Assembly: GCF_033170155.1 (NCBI RefSeq)
Contig: NZ_CP137079.1
Span: forward strand, 1,736,001 to 1,800,000
Origin: Raineyella sp. W15-4
Lineage (GTDB): Bacteria > Actinomycetota > Actinomycetes > Propionibacteriales > Propionibacteriaceae
Direction: 5' to 3'
Length of the DNA stretch: 64,000 nt
In this document: piece by piece, positions 16,653-25,758 of the stretch
How positions within the stretch are numbered: position 1 is the stretch's first letter
Layout: each line of letters starts with the position of its first letter
Translations under genes and position numbers: made by a program
Notes under the pieces: generated by a model
Database searches by the model: none
What the model was told of the DNA's origin: nothing
Seen by the model: only the letters and a program-made list of their open reading frames with translations

Positions 16653-17726
16653 TCAGATCGCGGAGCCGGTCCGCCGACGGGACCGCCGCAGCGGCAGCGC
16701 CGCCCTGAGACGGCGCGGGTGGCCGTGCAGCACCGGCGGCTTGACCGGCGGGAGTGGTGTCCCCGGGGTGCGCCAGGTGGCGAGTCCCGCCTCGACCAGG
16801 GTGGTACAGATCGTCTCGACGGTGATCTCCCGCCCGGTCCGGCCGTCGGCCAGCTCGGTCGCGTTGGACAGGTAGCTGCCCCGGCCCAGGTGCTTCAGCG
16901 GACCGATGCTGCGGATCGTCAGCCGGCCGTCGGCCAGCGCCCGGTTCCAGGAGCTCTTCCGGCTCATCGGCCAGCGTCCCGGGAACAGTCCCGCGGCGCC
17001 CTGCACCCAGTCCCGGCTGCCCTTGAAGTGCCACAGGTGGGTCAGTTTGTCCAGTCCGGGGTCGGAGTCCATGAACCCGCCGATCGACAGCAGGTGCACG
17101 GGCGCCCCGGTCGCCGCGAGGTACCAGCTGGCGCCCAGGGCGATCTGGGCGCCACCGCTCCAGGACAGCAGCACGATCGGCCGCTTGTCGGCCGGATGGT
17201 AGCCGGCATCCAGCAGCTCGTCCCAGATCACGTTGGCGATCCCCAGGGAGTAGAGCGGCCCGTAGCGCCGGTCGAGCGAGACGCCCACCTGCAGCGCGTT
17301 CCGGACGTTGATGATGATCCGGGCCAGCGGGGCCATCGGGCCGCCGTACGTGTGACGCTGGACGATCCGCCACCACCAGCCGCTCAGCCGCTCCTCCAGC
17401 AGGCCCTGGTTCGTCATCGAGTACGGGTAGATCTGGCTCACCAGGCCGATGCCGTCGAGCTTGGTGCGCACCGCGTCGAGCAGCGGCCGCTCCCCCGCCA
17501 GACTCGCCTCGGGCTCGAACGCCCCCACGCCCGAGATGTAGACGATGTAGCTGATCCGCTCGTCCTTCCCGCCCCGCTCCGCGGCGATCAGGTCGTGCAC
17601 GCGTTCGGACCGCCGTTCCGATTCTGCCCGGCTCTGCGTCGCCCACCAGCGCATCGACTCGTTGGGGGCCAGCAGCGCGAAGAACATCAACACCAGCAGG
17701 GCGCCCAGCAGGATGTGCCCGATCAT
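16653..17726 (-). CDS. Membrane-anchored alpha/beta-hydrolase-like protein
   Basis: A 357-residue protein of no family I can name. The first 20 residues form a membrane helix (MIGHILLGALLVLMFFALLA), so the rest is probably anchored at the membrane. A strand-turn-helix IVLLSWSGGAQIALGASWYL at residues 184-203 has the look of a nucleophile elbow (S-W-S-G-G, Ser190), and ISYIVYISGVG near residue 58 could be the first core strand. The C-terminus is basic. ATG 17726 overlaps the stop of the upstream membrane-protein gene (ATGA), so the two are co-translated and probably work together. Confidence 0.6.
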   Translation of the reverse strand: MIGHILLGALLVLMFFALLAPNESMRWWATQSRAESERRSERVHDLIAAERGGKDERISYIVYISGVGAFEPEASLAGERPLLDAVRTKLDGIGLVSQIYPYSMTNQGLLEERLSGWWWRIVQRHTYGGPMAPLARIIINVRNALQVGVSLDRRYGPLYSLGIANVIWDELLDAGYHPADKRPIVLLSWSGGAQIALGASWYLAATGAPVHLLSIGGFMDSDPGLDKLTHLWHFKGSRDWVQGAAGLFPGRWPMSRKSSWNRALADGRLTIRSIGPLKHLGRGSYLSNATELADGRTGREITVETICTTLVEAGLATWRTPGTPLPPVKPPVLHGHPRRLRAALPLRRSRRRTGSAI

Positions 17727-18430
17727 CGTCGCTCCCTCTGCCGGGCCCGGTCCGGCTCGACCAGCCAGGCCGCGCCGTCCAGATCCGCCTCGCTGCCCTC
17801 GATCGCGGCCTGCTCCAGCACGTAGCGTGACGAGTCGTACAGCGGCCGACCGGTCGCGCGCCGCCACAGCAGGTCACGCGCCCGGGCCAGCAGCGGGCTG
17901 TAGACCGCGGACAGCAGCCAGACCGCGAGGAAGGTGCCCAGCGCGATCGCCCCGCTGCGCAGCGGCGTGGTGGCGAACAGGTCGCGGATGATGCTCCACA
18001 GGATCAGCAGCGACCACAGCATCAGCGCCCGGTCGATCGCGGTGCCGAGCACCGGGATGGCCGTCGCGAAGCCCAGCACCAGGGGTGAACAGGCCCACAG
18101 CACCGCCCAGACGACCTGTTCGGCGGGGACCCGGCCGCCGATCACCAGGGTGCCCGCGAGCCACACGAGCAGGCCCAGCAGGGCGTACGTCAGCACCAGG
18201 GTGACGAAGTTGAGCACCATCACGAACACCATCCCGCCGCGGCGCATCCGGTTCACCGCGAGCACGACCGAGCGGCCGACCAGGATCGAGACACAGGCCC
18301 CGATGGCCACCAGGATCGCCGCCGCGTGACCGACCGGCCCGGCCGAGGCCTGGGCCACGTCGAGCCGGAGGGTGAGGGCGTCCAGCCAGCCTGCCGCAGC
18401 GTGCGAGAGGATCGCACCGAGCGTCTTCAT
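17723..18430 (-). CDS. Polytopic membrane protein of unknown function (235 aa)
   Basis: A membrane protein with about five hydrophobic helices: residues near 35-60, 68-100, 103-130, 133-150 and 160-180, followed by a charged cytoplasmic tail of some 45 residues. No family is recognised. The gene is coupled by an ATGA overlap to the hydrolase-like protein downstream, and the spacing implies a two-gene operon. The function is unknown; a partner/anchor role for the hydrolase is inference. Confidence 0.65.
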   Translation of the reverse strand: MKTLGAILSHAAAGWLDALTLRLDVAQASAGPVGHAAAILVAIGACVSILVGRSVVLAVNRMRRGGMVFVMVLNFVTLVLTYALLGLLVWLAGTLVIGGRVPAEQVVWAVLWACSPLVLGFATAIPVLGTAIDRALMLWSLLILWSIIRDLFATTPLRSGAIALGTFLAVWLLSAVYSPLLARARDLLWRRATGRPLYDSSRYVLEQAAIEGSEADLDGAAWLVEPDRARQRERR

Positions 18431-18619
18431 GGCCGTCTCCCTTCCTTCCGGCGGTCATCCGACACCGTGCGTGAGCGCACCACTGCATCCTAGTGACCGG
18501 CTGGTTCCGGTGCCGGGGACTGTCCGGCACCGGATCGGCATCCGGCCGGAGGGTGACCGGGGTGTGCCATTCCGTGGAGTGGTCCGTCGCCCGGTTGAGC
18601 GACGCGGCAGACTACCGAC

Positions 18620-19354
18620 ATGCGCCCTTTCCTCTTGTTGGCAACCCGCGCCGAGGACGCCATCGCTGATGACGAGTTCGAAGCCTTCCGGCGTCTCGGC
18701 GGGCTGGAGACCGACCAACTGGTGCGGATCCGCGTCGACCGCGAGCCGCTCGGGGAGCTCGACCTGGACGCCTGGTCCGGGATCGTGCTGGGCGGCAGTC
18801 CGTTCAACTCCTCCGACCCGGCGGAGAGCAAGTCGGCGCTGCAACGGGAGGTCGAGGCCCTGCTCGCCCGGGTGATGGACGCGGTGGTCGACCAGGACTT
18901 CCCCTTCCTCGGTGCCTGCTACGGGGTCGGTACGCTCGGCACCCACGAGGGGGCGGCGGTGGACCGTACGTACGGCGAGGCGGTCGGGCCGGTGGCCGTC
19001 GAACTCACCCTGGCCGGCCGCAAGGACCCGGTCTGTGCCGGGCTGCCGGCCCGGTTCGATGCCTTCGTGGGTCACAAGGAGGCGGTCCGGGAGCTGCCGC
19101 CGGGTGCGGTGCTGCTGGCGACCTCCGATCCGTGCCCGGTGCAGATGTTCCGGATCAAGCAGAACCTCTACGCCACCCAGTTCCATCCCGAGCTGGACGC
19201 GGACGGGCTGACCCGGCGGATCGAGGAGTACAAGCACAACGGCTACTTCCACCCGCACGAGTCCGAGGGGCTGAAGGACCTGGCCCGGCGCTCCCCCGTC
19301 CCGCACCCCCGCCGGTTGCTGCGCAACTTCTTCCGGATCTACGCCCGGGACTGA
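18620..19354 (+). CDS. Class I glutamine amidotransferase-like protein (GuaA-type domain)
   Basis: A 244-residue protein of the GATase-1 superfamily. The catalytic triad is complete: Cys100 in FLGACYGVG, His in QFHPE near residue 193 and the following Glu. Stand-alone members like this are usually annotated as GMP synthase-related amidotransferases; they hydrolyse gamma-glutamyl bonds or supply ammonia, but the partner is unknown. There is no synthetase domain, and no biosynthetic genes sit next to it. CAGACT lies six bases upstream of the ATG at 18620. Confidence 0.85.
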   Translation: MRPFLLLATRAEDAIADDEFEAFRRLGGLETDQLVRIRVDREPLGELDLDAWSGIVLGGSPFNSSDPAESKSALQREVEALLARVMDAVVDQDFPFLGACYGVGTLGTHEGAAVDRTYGEAVGPVAVELTLAGRKDPVCAGLPARFDAFVGHKEAVRELPPGAVLLATSDPCPVQMFRIKQNLYATQFHPELDADGLTRRIEEYKHNGYFHPHESEGLKDLARRSPVPHPRRLLRNFFRIYARD

Positions 19355-19422
19355 CGGCCGACCGGCCGGGCCGGAGCCACCTGCCGCGACCGGGTGATCC
19401 GGATGCCGCCGGAGGGGCTGCC

Positions 19423-20565
19423 TCAGCGCTGCCGGCGCCGGCCGGTCTCGTCGAGATAGGACTCGAGCCGCTCGGCGTACACCGACAGGTCCGGGCCGAC
19501 GAAGGTGCCCGGCGGCACCTCCCGCTGGACCAGTGCCCACGCAGTGCCGCGCACCCGTGCCTCGGCCTCCTCCAGGGACCGGACGGCCTCGACCAGCGCC
19601 CGGTGGGTCTCGTTCTCCTCGACCAGCACCCGCCGCCCGTGTCGGAGTGCCTCCTCGGCCACCACATCGCCGACACTCGGCCAGTACGCGCGGCGCCAGC
19701 GCTCCCGGCGGGAGGCCGGCCGGAACTCGCGCTCGAAGCGCACCAGGCTGGCGGTGACGCTCTGCAGGGCGTCCTCGCTGCTGCCGACCAGCTGGTGCAG
19801 GTAGGCCGGCGAGACCTGCTGGCCGAGGTCGTCCATCGCGTCGAGCAGCCGCCGGCTCTGCGGGCCCGCCGGGCCGCTGGTGATGGCCGCCGGGCCGCCG
19901 AAGCTGCCGATCAGGTCGCGGGCCACCGAGCCCAGCCGCGATCCGACGGCGCCGGCGATCTTGCCCGGGTCCATCCCGAGCGAGGCGAGGCCGGGCACGT
20001 GGCCGAGGAAGCGGTCGACGGCCTGGGACGCGGCGCTGGCGAACTCGTCGGCCTGGGCCCGGTCCCGGTCGGCGGCCGCCGACCGGCCGGACTCCAGTGC
20101 TCCGGCGATCGCCGGGTGTCCCGGCAGCGCCGTCCGGGACAGGCCGGTCAGCAGCCCCTGTGAGACGTCCGCGGCGAGCTGGCGGGTGTCGCCCTCGCGG
20201 GCCTGCTCCAGACCCTGGGTCGCCGAGGAACGGGCCGCCCGGGCGATGTCGAGATCGGCCCGGGTCTGCCGGGCCTCCTCCCGATGGGCGGGGGGAAGAG
20301 CGGCCACCGTCTCCTGGATCGCCAGCACCGCCTCGTCGGCGGAGGTGATCTCCGGCGCGGCGATCGCCCGGACGTGCGGTGACTCACTCAGTTCCCGGGC
20401 CCGCCAGAGCACCTCTGCCGGGGTGGTGGTCGTCTGACCGATCGTCAGGGCCCGGCGGGCCACGGCGGTGACCCGGGCCCGGTGCGCCACGATGCCGAGC
20501 CACCCGATGCCCCCGATCACCAGCACGGCGGCCATCACGGCGAAGACGATCAGGGCGATCTCCAC
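19423..20565 (-). CDS. Hypothetical protein with N-terminal membrane anchor (380 aa)
   Basis: Not recognised. Residues 4-25 form one hydrophobic helix; the remainder is soluble and strongly helical, with Ala/Glu/Arg-rich stretches (about residues 85-150 and 290-350) that may be coiled coil, and a Gly/Ala-rich centre near 205-240. The architecture suggests a bitopic protein with a cytoplasmic helical domain. It stands alone between convergent and divergent neighbours; a 64-base gap separates it from the FKBP gene. Confidence 0.6.
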   Translation of the reverse strand: MEIALIVFAVMAAVLVIGGIGWLGIVAHRARVTAVARRALTIGQTTTTPAEVLWRARELSESPHVRAIAAPEITSADEAVLAIQETVAALPPAHREEARQTRADLDIARAARSSATQGLEQAREGDTRQLAADVSQGLLTGLSRTALPGHPAIAGALESGRSAAADRDRAQADEFASAASQAVDRFLGHVPGLASLGMDPGKIAGAVGSRLGSVARDLIGSFGGPAAITSGPAGPQSRRLLDAMDDLGQQVSPAYLHQLVGSSEDALQSVTASLVRFEREFRPASRRERWRRAYWPSVGDVVAEEALRHGRRVLVEENETHRALVEAVRSLEEAEARVRGTAWALVQREVPPGTFVGPDLSVYAERLESYLDETGRRRQR

Positions 20566-20628
20566 GGGGTCCTCCGGTCTCGGGGTCAGGGCGCGATGCC
20601 CTGTCCCCCAGGGTAGGCGGTGGCCGCC

Positions 20629-21021
20629 TCAGTCCTGCGCGTCGATCCCGACCAGGTCGCAGACGAACACCAGGGTCTCGCCGGGACGGATCTCCGGCCC
20701 GGCGCCACGGTCGCCGTAGCCGAGGAAGGCCGGGATGACCAGGCGGCGTCGGCCGCCGACGCGCATCCCCTTCACGCCCATGTCCCAGCCACGGATCACC
20801 TGTCGCCCGCCGAGGGTGAACGAGAGCGGCTCGCCGCGCTCCCAGGAGGAATCGAACTCCCGGCCGGTGCTGAGTGCCACCCCGACGTAGTGCACCCGGA
20901 CGGCGTCGCCCTTCGCGGCCGCGGCGCCGTCGCCCACGACGATGTCCTTGATCTCCAGGTTGGCCGGGGGCGGGCCCGGCGGGAGTTCGACGTCGGGTTT
21001 GGCGTTCTGCATCTCGGTCAT
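20629..21021 (-). CDS. FKBP-type peptidyl-prolyl cis-trans isomerase
   Basis: A 130-residue single-domain FKBP that catalyses proline isomerisation during protein folding. Family residues are present: GDAVRVHYVGVALSTGREFDSSW, PLSFTLGGRQVIRGWDMGVKGM and RRLVIPAFLGYGDRG, with the C-terminal strand LVFVCDLVGI. No signal peptide is seen, so it is cytoplasmic. The ATG at 21021 is supported by TAGGGT six bases upstream. It is divergent from the DedA gene. Confidence 0.93.
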   Translation of the reverse strand: MTEMQNAKPDVELPPGPPPANLEIKDIVVGDGAAAAKGDAVRVHYVGVALSTGREFDSSWERGEPLSFTLGGRQVIRGWDMGVKGMRVGGRRRLVIPAFLGYGDRGAGPEIRPGETLVFVCDLVGIDAQD

Positions 21022-21027
21022 GCCCCG

Positions 21028-21033
21028 ACCCTA
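21028..21033 (-). promoter_or_regulatory. -10 element of the FKBP gene (leaderless arrangement)
   Basis: TAGGGT on the minus strand, exactly 6 bases before the ATG at 21021; no ribosome-binding site is present. Confidence 0.5.
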
Positions 21034-21105
21034 CCGGCGCCGACCGCTCCGTCCGCCGGGCGTGGAAGACTGGAGGGAGTCCCGGCCCCCACCGAAAGCA
21101 GGCGC

Positions 21106-21858
21106 ATGCTGCACCAGATCACCGAGTTCATCCTCGGCGCGACGACCTCGGTGTGGGCGTACGCCCTGCTGGTGGTCCTGATCCTCGGCGACGCGTTGAT
21201 CCCTGCGGTGCCGAGCGAGTCGGTGGTGATCTCGATGGCCTCACTGTTGGTGAACGGCCATCGCGGCCTGCTCCCGGTGCTGTTCCTGGTCGCGGCCGGC
21301 GCTGCCTGGTGCGGTGACAACATCGCCTACTCGATCGGCCGGTCCCGCTGGCTGTCCGGCAGTTCCCTGTGGCGCCGCCCCAGGATCGCCGGCCCGTTCG
21401 CCTGGACCCGCCAGGAACTCTTCCGCCGGGGCGCCACCTTCATCGTCGTCGGCCGGTTCATCCCCGGCGTCCGGATCGTCATCAACCTGGTCTGCGGGGT
21501 CGTCGGCTACTCGCGCCGCCGCTACATGAAGGTGGTGGTCGCGAGCTCCTCGCTGTGGGCGCTGTACTGCGTGCTCGTCGGCACCCTGGCCGGCGCCTGG
21601 TTCCGGGACAACCCGCTGGTCGGGATCCTGGTGGCGATCGGTGCGGGGATGCTGCTCGGGCCGATCATCGACTGGCTGCTGCGGCGGACGGTGCTGCGCG
21701 GTTCGCCCGCACAGGGTGCCGGGACGGACGGTGACAGGCCCGCGGAGACCGACGGCGGGCATATCGAGGCCGCGGACACGTCGGATCCGGAGAGCCCGAC
21801 GGATGCGGAGACCCGGGGCGACGGGGACACCGGGGCCCAGGGGGAGGCCGAGACGTGA
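21106..21858 (+). CDS. DedA family membrane protein
   Basis: A 250-residue SNARE-associated/VTT-domain protein. The core (residues about 15-195) has the conserved pattern of DedA proteins: ALIPAVPSESVVISMASLLV, CGDNIAYSIGR, the GATFIVVGRFIPGVRIVINLVCGV motif with its essential Arg, and a final pair of helices. DedA proteins are implicated in undecaprenyl-phosphate and phospholipid translocation. The last 50 residues are an acidic, Asp/Glu/Gly-rich tail. ATG 21106 follows an AGCAGG-type site; upstream in-frame sequence overlaps the FKBP gene. Confidence 0.88.
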   Translation: MLHQITEFILGATTSVWAYALLVVLILGDALIPAVPSESVVISMASLLVNGHRGLLPVLFLVAAGAAWCGDNIAYSIGRSRWLSGSSLWRRPRIAGPFAWTRQELFRRGATFIVVGRFIPGVRIVINLVCGVVGYSRRRYMKVVVASSSLWALYCVLVGTLAGAWFRDNPLVGILVAIGAGMLLGPIIDWLLRRTVLRGSPAQGAGTDGDRPAETDGGHIEAADTSDPESPTDAETRGDGDTGAQGEAET

Positions 21859-21891
21859 CGAACAGGCGCCACCCGGCGGGCCGCCCGGGGA

Positions 21892-22419
21892 TCAGAGCAT
21901 CTTCTCCAGGGTGTTGAGGTTGCGGTTGGTCGTGGTGGCGCGGAACCGCCGCTGCCCCAGGATCTTGCCGAAGGGGCTGCCGAGGGTCGCCCCTTTCGGG
22001 CAGGACCAGTAGACGACACTCGTGCCGGCAGCTACCCGCTCCCGGTCACCCCCGGGCTCGTGCGCGGCGGTCTGCGCGAGATCGACCAGGTCGGCCGCGA
22101 CCCGGTCGGTGGCGCAGAGGATCGCATAGCGGTGGTGGTCCGGAGCGCTTGGGAACGGATAGCCGGTGACGACCGCAGCCAATTCGGCCCGCGGCAACAC
22201 CTGCACGTGTGCTTCGTAGCTGAAGGTGGAGGTGAGCGCCTCCTCGATCATCGGGTGCAACGTACGCAACTGCTCGGCCGAGGTGAAGGTCACGTTGCCG
22301 GTCTGCAGGTAGGTCCGGACATCCTCCAGGCCGACGTCGGCCAGGCATTCCCGCAGCTCGGGCATCGACACCCGGATGCCGCTGACATTGATGCCCCGTA
22401 GGAACATCGCGTATTCCAT
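21892..22419 (-). CDS. DUF1697 family protein
   Basis: A 175-residue protein of the DUF1697 family, recognised from its N-terminus MEYAMFLRGINVSGIRVSMPELRE (full family motif: YxxLLRGINVGG), YLQTGNVTFTS near residue 38 and the C-terminal RNLNTLEKML. The structural fold is known from the family but no activity is established. The ATG at 22419 follows a GGAGG site. It is convergent with dedA. Confidence 0.88.
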   Translation of the reverse strand: MEYAMFLRGINVSGIRVSMPELRECLADVGLEDVRTYLQTGNVTFTSAEQLRTLHPMIEEALTSTFSYEAHVQVLPRAELAAVVTGYPFPSAPDHHRYAILCATDRVAADLVDLAQTAAHEPGGDRERVAAGTSVVYWSCPKGATLGSPFGKILGQRRFRATTTNRNLNTLEKML

Positions 22420-22444
22420 CGTTCGACCTCCTGGCCTGCCCCGA

Positions 22445-23092
22445 TCAGCTCCGGACCCGGACGGCGTCCGGTTCAGCCTCGTCCCGGGCCTCGTCCGGGC
22501 CGTTCCCGGCGCCGGCGGCGGTCGCGCGTCGACGGGCCCGTTCCCCGTCCCGGGCCGTGCGCCGGCGTGGGGATCCTACGGTCTCGCCGGCCCGCACCGG
22601 TCGGGTGTCTCCGCGGAAGACGATCCAGCGCATCCCGACGTACGTCCACAGACCCTCACAACAGGCGGCGATCAGCCGGGAGAGCTGGAACTGCACCCCG
22701 AGCATCTCCAGCCCGGTGCCGACGCCCTGTAGCAGGACGAAGTAGTTGACCAGCACCACGAAGGCGTACCGGACGGTCTGCGGTCCGACCGGTGCCCGGG
22801 AGTGGAAGTTCAGCCACCGGTTGAGCAGGTACGCCAAGACCAGCGCCGTGCCGTAGCCCACCGTCGTCGCGATCGGGTACGGCGCCCGGGCGGCCCGGAA
22901 CACCACCGTGAGGATGGCCATGTCCACGAAGAAGGTGAACAGGTTGAGGATCGCGTACCCGATGAAGTCCGGCGGGATGAGCCGCCCGAGCCGGCCCGGC
23001 AGGCGTCGCCACAGCTCTTGGCGGATCGCCAGGAAACGGTCGGCTGCGCTGCGAGGGGCGGTCGCGGAGGGATCGGACGCGGAAGGCTGCAC
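22445..23092 (-). CDS. GtrA-like membrane protein next to dprE1
   Basis: A 215-residue protein with four hydrophobic helices of the GtrA/DPMS-like flippase family (GYAILNLFTFFVDMAILTVV, GYGTALVLAYLLNRWLNFHS, FVVLVNYFVLL, LIAACCEGLWTYVGMRWIVF). The N-terminal 40 and C-terminal 45 residues are hydrophilic, the tail being Arg-rich. GtrA proteins move or anchor polyprenyl-linked sugars. In mycobacteria a GtrA protein (Rv3789) neighbours dprE1 as here, which supports a role in decaprenylphosphoryl-arabinose traffic. GTG 23092 is chosen because TACGCT lies six bases upstream; longer starts run through dprE1. Confidence 0.82.
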   Translation of the reverse strand: MQPSASDPSATAPRSAADRFLAIRQELWRRLPGRLGRLIPPDFIGYAILNLFTFFVDMAILTVVFRAARAPYPIATTVGYGTALVLAYLLNRWLNFHSRAPVGPQTVRYAFVVLVNYFVLLQGVGTGLEMLGVQFQLSRLIAACCEGLWTYVGMRWIVFRGDTRPVRAGETVGSPRRRTARDGERARRRATAAGAGNGPDEARDEAEPDAVRVRS

Positions 23093-23098
23093 AGATTC

Positions 23099-23104
23099 AG
23101 CGTA
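23099..23104 (-). promoter_or_regulatory. -10-like element of the gtrA gene
   Basis: TACGCT on the minus strand, 6 bases before the GTG start at 23092, in the 97-base gap after dprE1. Confidence 0.4.
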
Positions 23105-23189
23105 CGCGCCGGGCCGACGATCCGGGCCTGCCGCCGGCCCGGCGCCCTCAGCGGACCCCAAGACGGGACGGTGGAGGGCGGGCCCGCGG

Positions 23190-24602
23190 TCAGGACAGCT
23201 CGAGGCGGCGTCCCATGTCGGACATGAACACCCCGTCCGGATCGACCCGGCGGCGGGTGGCGATCCAGGCGTCGAGCCGCGGGTACATCCGGTGGAAGTT
23301 CTCCGCACTGGTCCGGGAGTCCTTGGCCGTGTAGAGCCGCCCGCCGAACTCCAGCACCCGGGCGTCGAGCTCGTTGAGGAAGGTGTCCAGTCCGCGCCGG
23401 ATCGGGAAGTCGACACAGACGTTCCAGCCGGGCATCGGGTAGCTGAGCGGGGCCTGGTTGCCGGCGCCGAACAGCTTGAAGACGTTGAGGAACGAGTAGT
23501 GCCCCGACCGCTGGATGTCACCGATGATGCTCTTGAACTCCTCGACCGCGGCCGGCGGCACGACGAACTGGTACTGCAGGAAGCCCTCGGTGCCGTACGC
23601 CCGGTTCCACTCCCCGAACAGGTCGAGCGGGTGGTAGAACTGCGTGAGGTTCTGCACCTTGCCGGTGTAGGTGCCGCTCTTCAGGTACCAGGCGGTGCCC
23701 AGCGCGGTGAAGGTGTACTTGTTCGCCAACCCGTTCGGGAACACGTCCGGCAGGGTGACCAGCGTCGGCGCGTCGAAGGCCAGCGGATCCTTGCGGAGCT
23801 TGGCCGGGAGTTCGTCGAGCTTCGCCAGTGACCCGCGGGAGATGGCCGCGCGGCCCAGCTTCGGGGGCGCGCTGATCGCGTCGAACCACGCGCTGGAGTA
23901 CTCGTAGCGCGATTCCGAACCGTCGGAGTGCACCGCGATCGTCTCGTCCAGGTCGTGGGTGACGACACCGTCGGCGATGAAGTACGCCGTCTCGGTGCGG
24001 GTCATCGACAGCCGCGCCCGCAGGATGATGCCGGTCAGGCCGATCCCGCCGATCGTCGCCCAGAAGATCGAGGCGTCCGGGTCGTCGGGAGTGCCCTCCG
24101 GGGTGAGCTCCAGCACCCGGCCGTCGGCCACCAGCAGCTGCAGCCACCGGACGTGGTCGCCGAAGGACCCGGCGCTGTGGTGGTTCTTGCCATGGACGTC
24201 GTTGCCGATCGCCCCTCCCACGGTCACCTGACGGGTGCCGGGCAGCACCGACACCCACAGGCCGTACGGCAGGGCGGCCTTCATCAGCGCGTCGAGGCTG
24301 ACCCCGGCGTCGACATCCACCGTGGCGGTGTCCGGGTCGATCGAGTGGATCGTCGCCAGGGCGGTCATGTCGATCACGACGCCGCCCCCGTTCTGGGCGA
24401 CGTCACCGTACGATCGGCCGAGTCCGCGGGCCAGGACGCCGCGTCCTCCGTCCGCCCGCCGGTCGGCGGCGGCCCGGACGGCCTCGATGACCGTCTCGGC
24501 GTCGTACGGGTGCAACACGTCCGCGCGGGAGGGGGCGGTGCGTCCCCAGCCGGACAGGAGTGCGGAGGTGGTCGGGGCGCTGGCGGTGACTGAGGTGCTC
24601 AT
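23190..24602 (-). CDS. dprE1: Decaprenylphosphoryl-beta-D-ribose 2-oxidase
   Basis: A 470-residue FAD enzyme that oxidises decaprenylphosphoryl-ribose at C2, the first step of its epimerisation to the arabinose donor. It matches mycobacterial DprE1 along its whole length: SGWGRTAPS at the N-terminus, [28 protein letters not shown] with the FAD-linking His137 region, NKYTFTALG, and [10 protein letters not shown] with Cys396, which corresponds to the cysteine (Cys387 in M. tuberculosis) hit by benzothiazinones. DprE2, the reductase partner, is not in this window. The start ATG 24602 follows TAGGCT by seven bases. Presence implies D-arabinose in the cell wall or glycolipids. Confidence 0.95.
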   Translation of the reverse strand: MSTSVTASAPTTSALLSGWGRTAPSRADVLHPYDAETVIEAVRAAADRRADGGRGVLARGLGRSYGDVAQNGGGVVIDMTALATIHSIDPDTATVDVDAGVSLDALMKAALPYGLWVSVLPGTRQVTVGGAIGNDVHGKNHHSAGSFGDHVRWLQLLVADGRVLELTPEGTPDDPDASIFWATIGGIGLTGIILRARLSMTRTETAYFIADGVVTHDLDETIAVHSDGSESRYEYSSAWFDAISAPPKLGRAAISRGSLAKLDELPAKLRKDPLAFDAPTLVTLPDVFPNGLANKYTFTALGTAWYLKSGTYTGKVQNLTQFYHPLDLFGEWNRAYGTEGFLQYQFVVPPAAVEEFKSIIGDIQRSGHYSFLNVFKLFGAGNQAPLSYPMPGWNVCVDFPIRRGLDTFLNELDARVLEFGGRLYTAKDSRTSAENFHRMYPRLDAWIATRRRVDPDGVFMSDMGRRLELS

Positions 24603-24609
24603 CGGGGTC

Positions 24610-24615
24610 AGCCTA
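24610..24615 (-). promoter_or_regulatory. -10 element of dprE1 (leaderless arrangement)
   Basis: TAGGCT on the minus strand, 7 bases before the dprE1 ATG at 24602. Confidence 0.5.
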
Positions 24616-24662
24616 CGACCTCCGGCCCGGTCCCGTGGTGGCGCCCCGGATCGTCCGCCGGG

Positions 24663-25595
24663 TCAGCTCTGCGCCGGCGGCTCACCTCCCGACGGGGGCT
24701 CGTCCAGGCTGCGGAGGAACTTCTCCGCCTCCGCGGCGATCTCCTCGGCGCTGGGCAGGTCGGCCGGCTCCGGGCGGGCCTCGAGACGATGCTCAGCCAT
24801 GAACCGGTCGTACTGGTGCTCCAGCTCGGTGACCATCTCCCGGGTCTCCTCCGACGAGGCCACCTGCTCGTCGATCTCCGCCCGGACCGCGGACCGGACC
24901 AGCTCCAGCGGCGAGGTGGGCAGCGACACGCCGGTCGACTGCTGCAGCGCGTCGATCACGGCGAGCGCGGAATCCGGGTAGTCGCCGGGGGCCAGGTAGT
25001 GCGGCACGTGGGCGACCAGACCGATCACGTCGTGGCCGGCGTCGCCGAGCCGCAGTGCGAGCATCGACGGGAAGGAGGCCCGCATCCGGATCGTGCCGAC
25101 GAGCGGTCGGTTGCCGGGGATCAGCTCGGGGCGCGAGGCCCAGCGGGTCACCTGGACCGGCCGGGTGTGCGGGGTGGACATCGGGATGCCCTGCACGAAG
25201 ACGGTGGTGCGCACCTCGTGGTCGTCGACGAGCCGTTCGACGGTGGCGGCGAGCTCCTCCCAGCGGAAGTCCGGCTCCGGGCCCTGCAGCAGCAGGAAGG
25301 GGGTGTCGTTGCGGTCGGTCGCCTCGAGCAGGACCAGCGCCGGCGGGTCATAGTCGGTGAACCGGTCCCCGGCGAAGGTGATCCCCGGCCGCTCGGCGCG
25401 GTGGTCGACCAGCACGTCCGCGTCGAAGCTGCCGACCCGGTGGCTCGCCAGGCCGTCCAGGACCTGATGGTCGACCAGGCGCTGGGTGTGGCCGGCGTCG
25501 AGGAAGCCGCCGAGGGTGACCACCAGGGTGTCGGCGCGGACCTGGCGGGGATCGATGTGGGATGCGTACGTGAAGAGTGGCATGGACTCCGACAC
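24663..25595 (-). CDS. PAC2 family protein
   Basis: A 310-residue protein of the PAC2 (proteasome-assembly-chaperone-like) family common in actinobacteria. It shows TLVVTLGGFLDAGHTQRLVD at residues 24-43, the LLLQGPEPDFRWE block near 100, a FVQGIPMSTPHTRP segment near 133-146 and a PHYLAPGDYPDSALAVIDAL block near 200. The last 80 residues are charged and helical. The actinobacterial members have no proven chaperone role. The start is either GTG 25595 (used here, with AGGGAAGGG upstream) or ATG 25583. It lies downstream of glpX on the same strand after a 163-base gap with no evident features. Confidence 0.85.
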   Translation of the reverse strand: MSESMPLFTYASHIDPRQVRADTLVVTLGGFLDAGHTQRLVDHQVLDGLASHRVGSFDADVLVDHRAERPGITFAGDRFTDYDPPALVLLEATDRNDTPFLLLQGPEPDFRWEELAATVERLVDDHEVRTTVFVQGIPMSTPHTRPVQVTRWASRPELIPGNRPLVGTIRMRASFPSMLALRLGDAGHDVIGLVAHVPHYLAPGDYPDSALAVIDALQQSTGVSLPTSPLELVRSAVRAEIDEQVASSEETREMVTELEHQYDRFMAEHRLEARPEPADLPSAEEIAAEAEKFLRSLDEPPSGGEPPAQS

Positions 25596-25758
25596 GGTGG
25601 CCCTTCCCTGGGACGAGGCGACTGGACATCAGCAGAACACCCCGGCCGGGCCGGACATTCCCACCGACCCGGTCACGTTTCATCGTCGGTGGACCCACGT
25701 CCCCGGAGCACCCACGTCCCCGGGGACCGGGACCGGTCGATGCCGGCCCCCGTCGAGG

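Noticed and set aside
20620-21105. Long N-terminal extension of the DedA protein
   Set aside because: It is antisense to the FKBP gene and has no membrane or DedA character.
23093-23521. Upstream in-frame extension of the GtrA gene
   Set aside because: The extra residues run through the end of dprE1 in another frame and are Ser/Thr/Arg-rich; a GTG at 23092 with a -10 element fits better.
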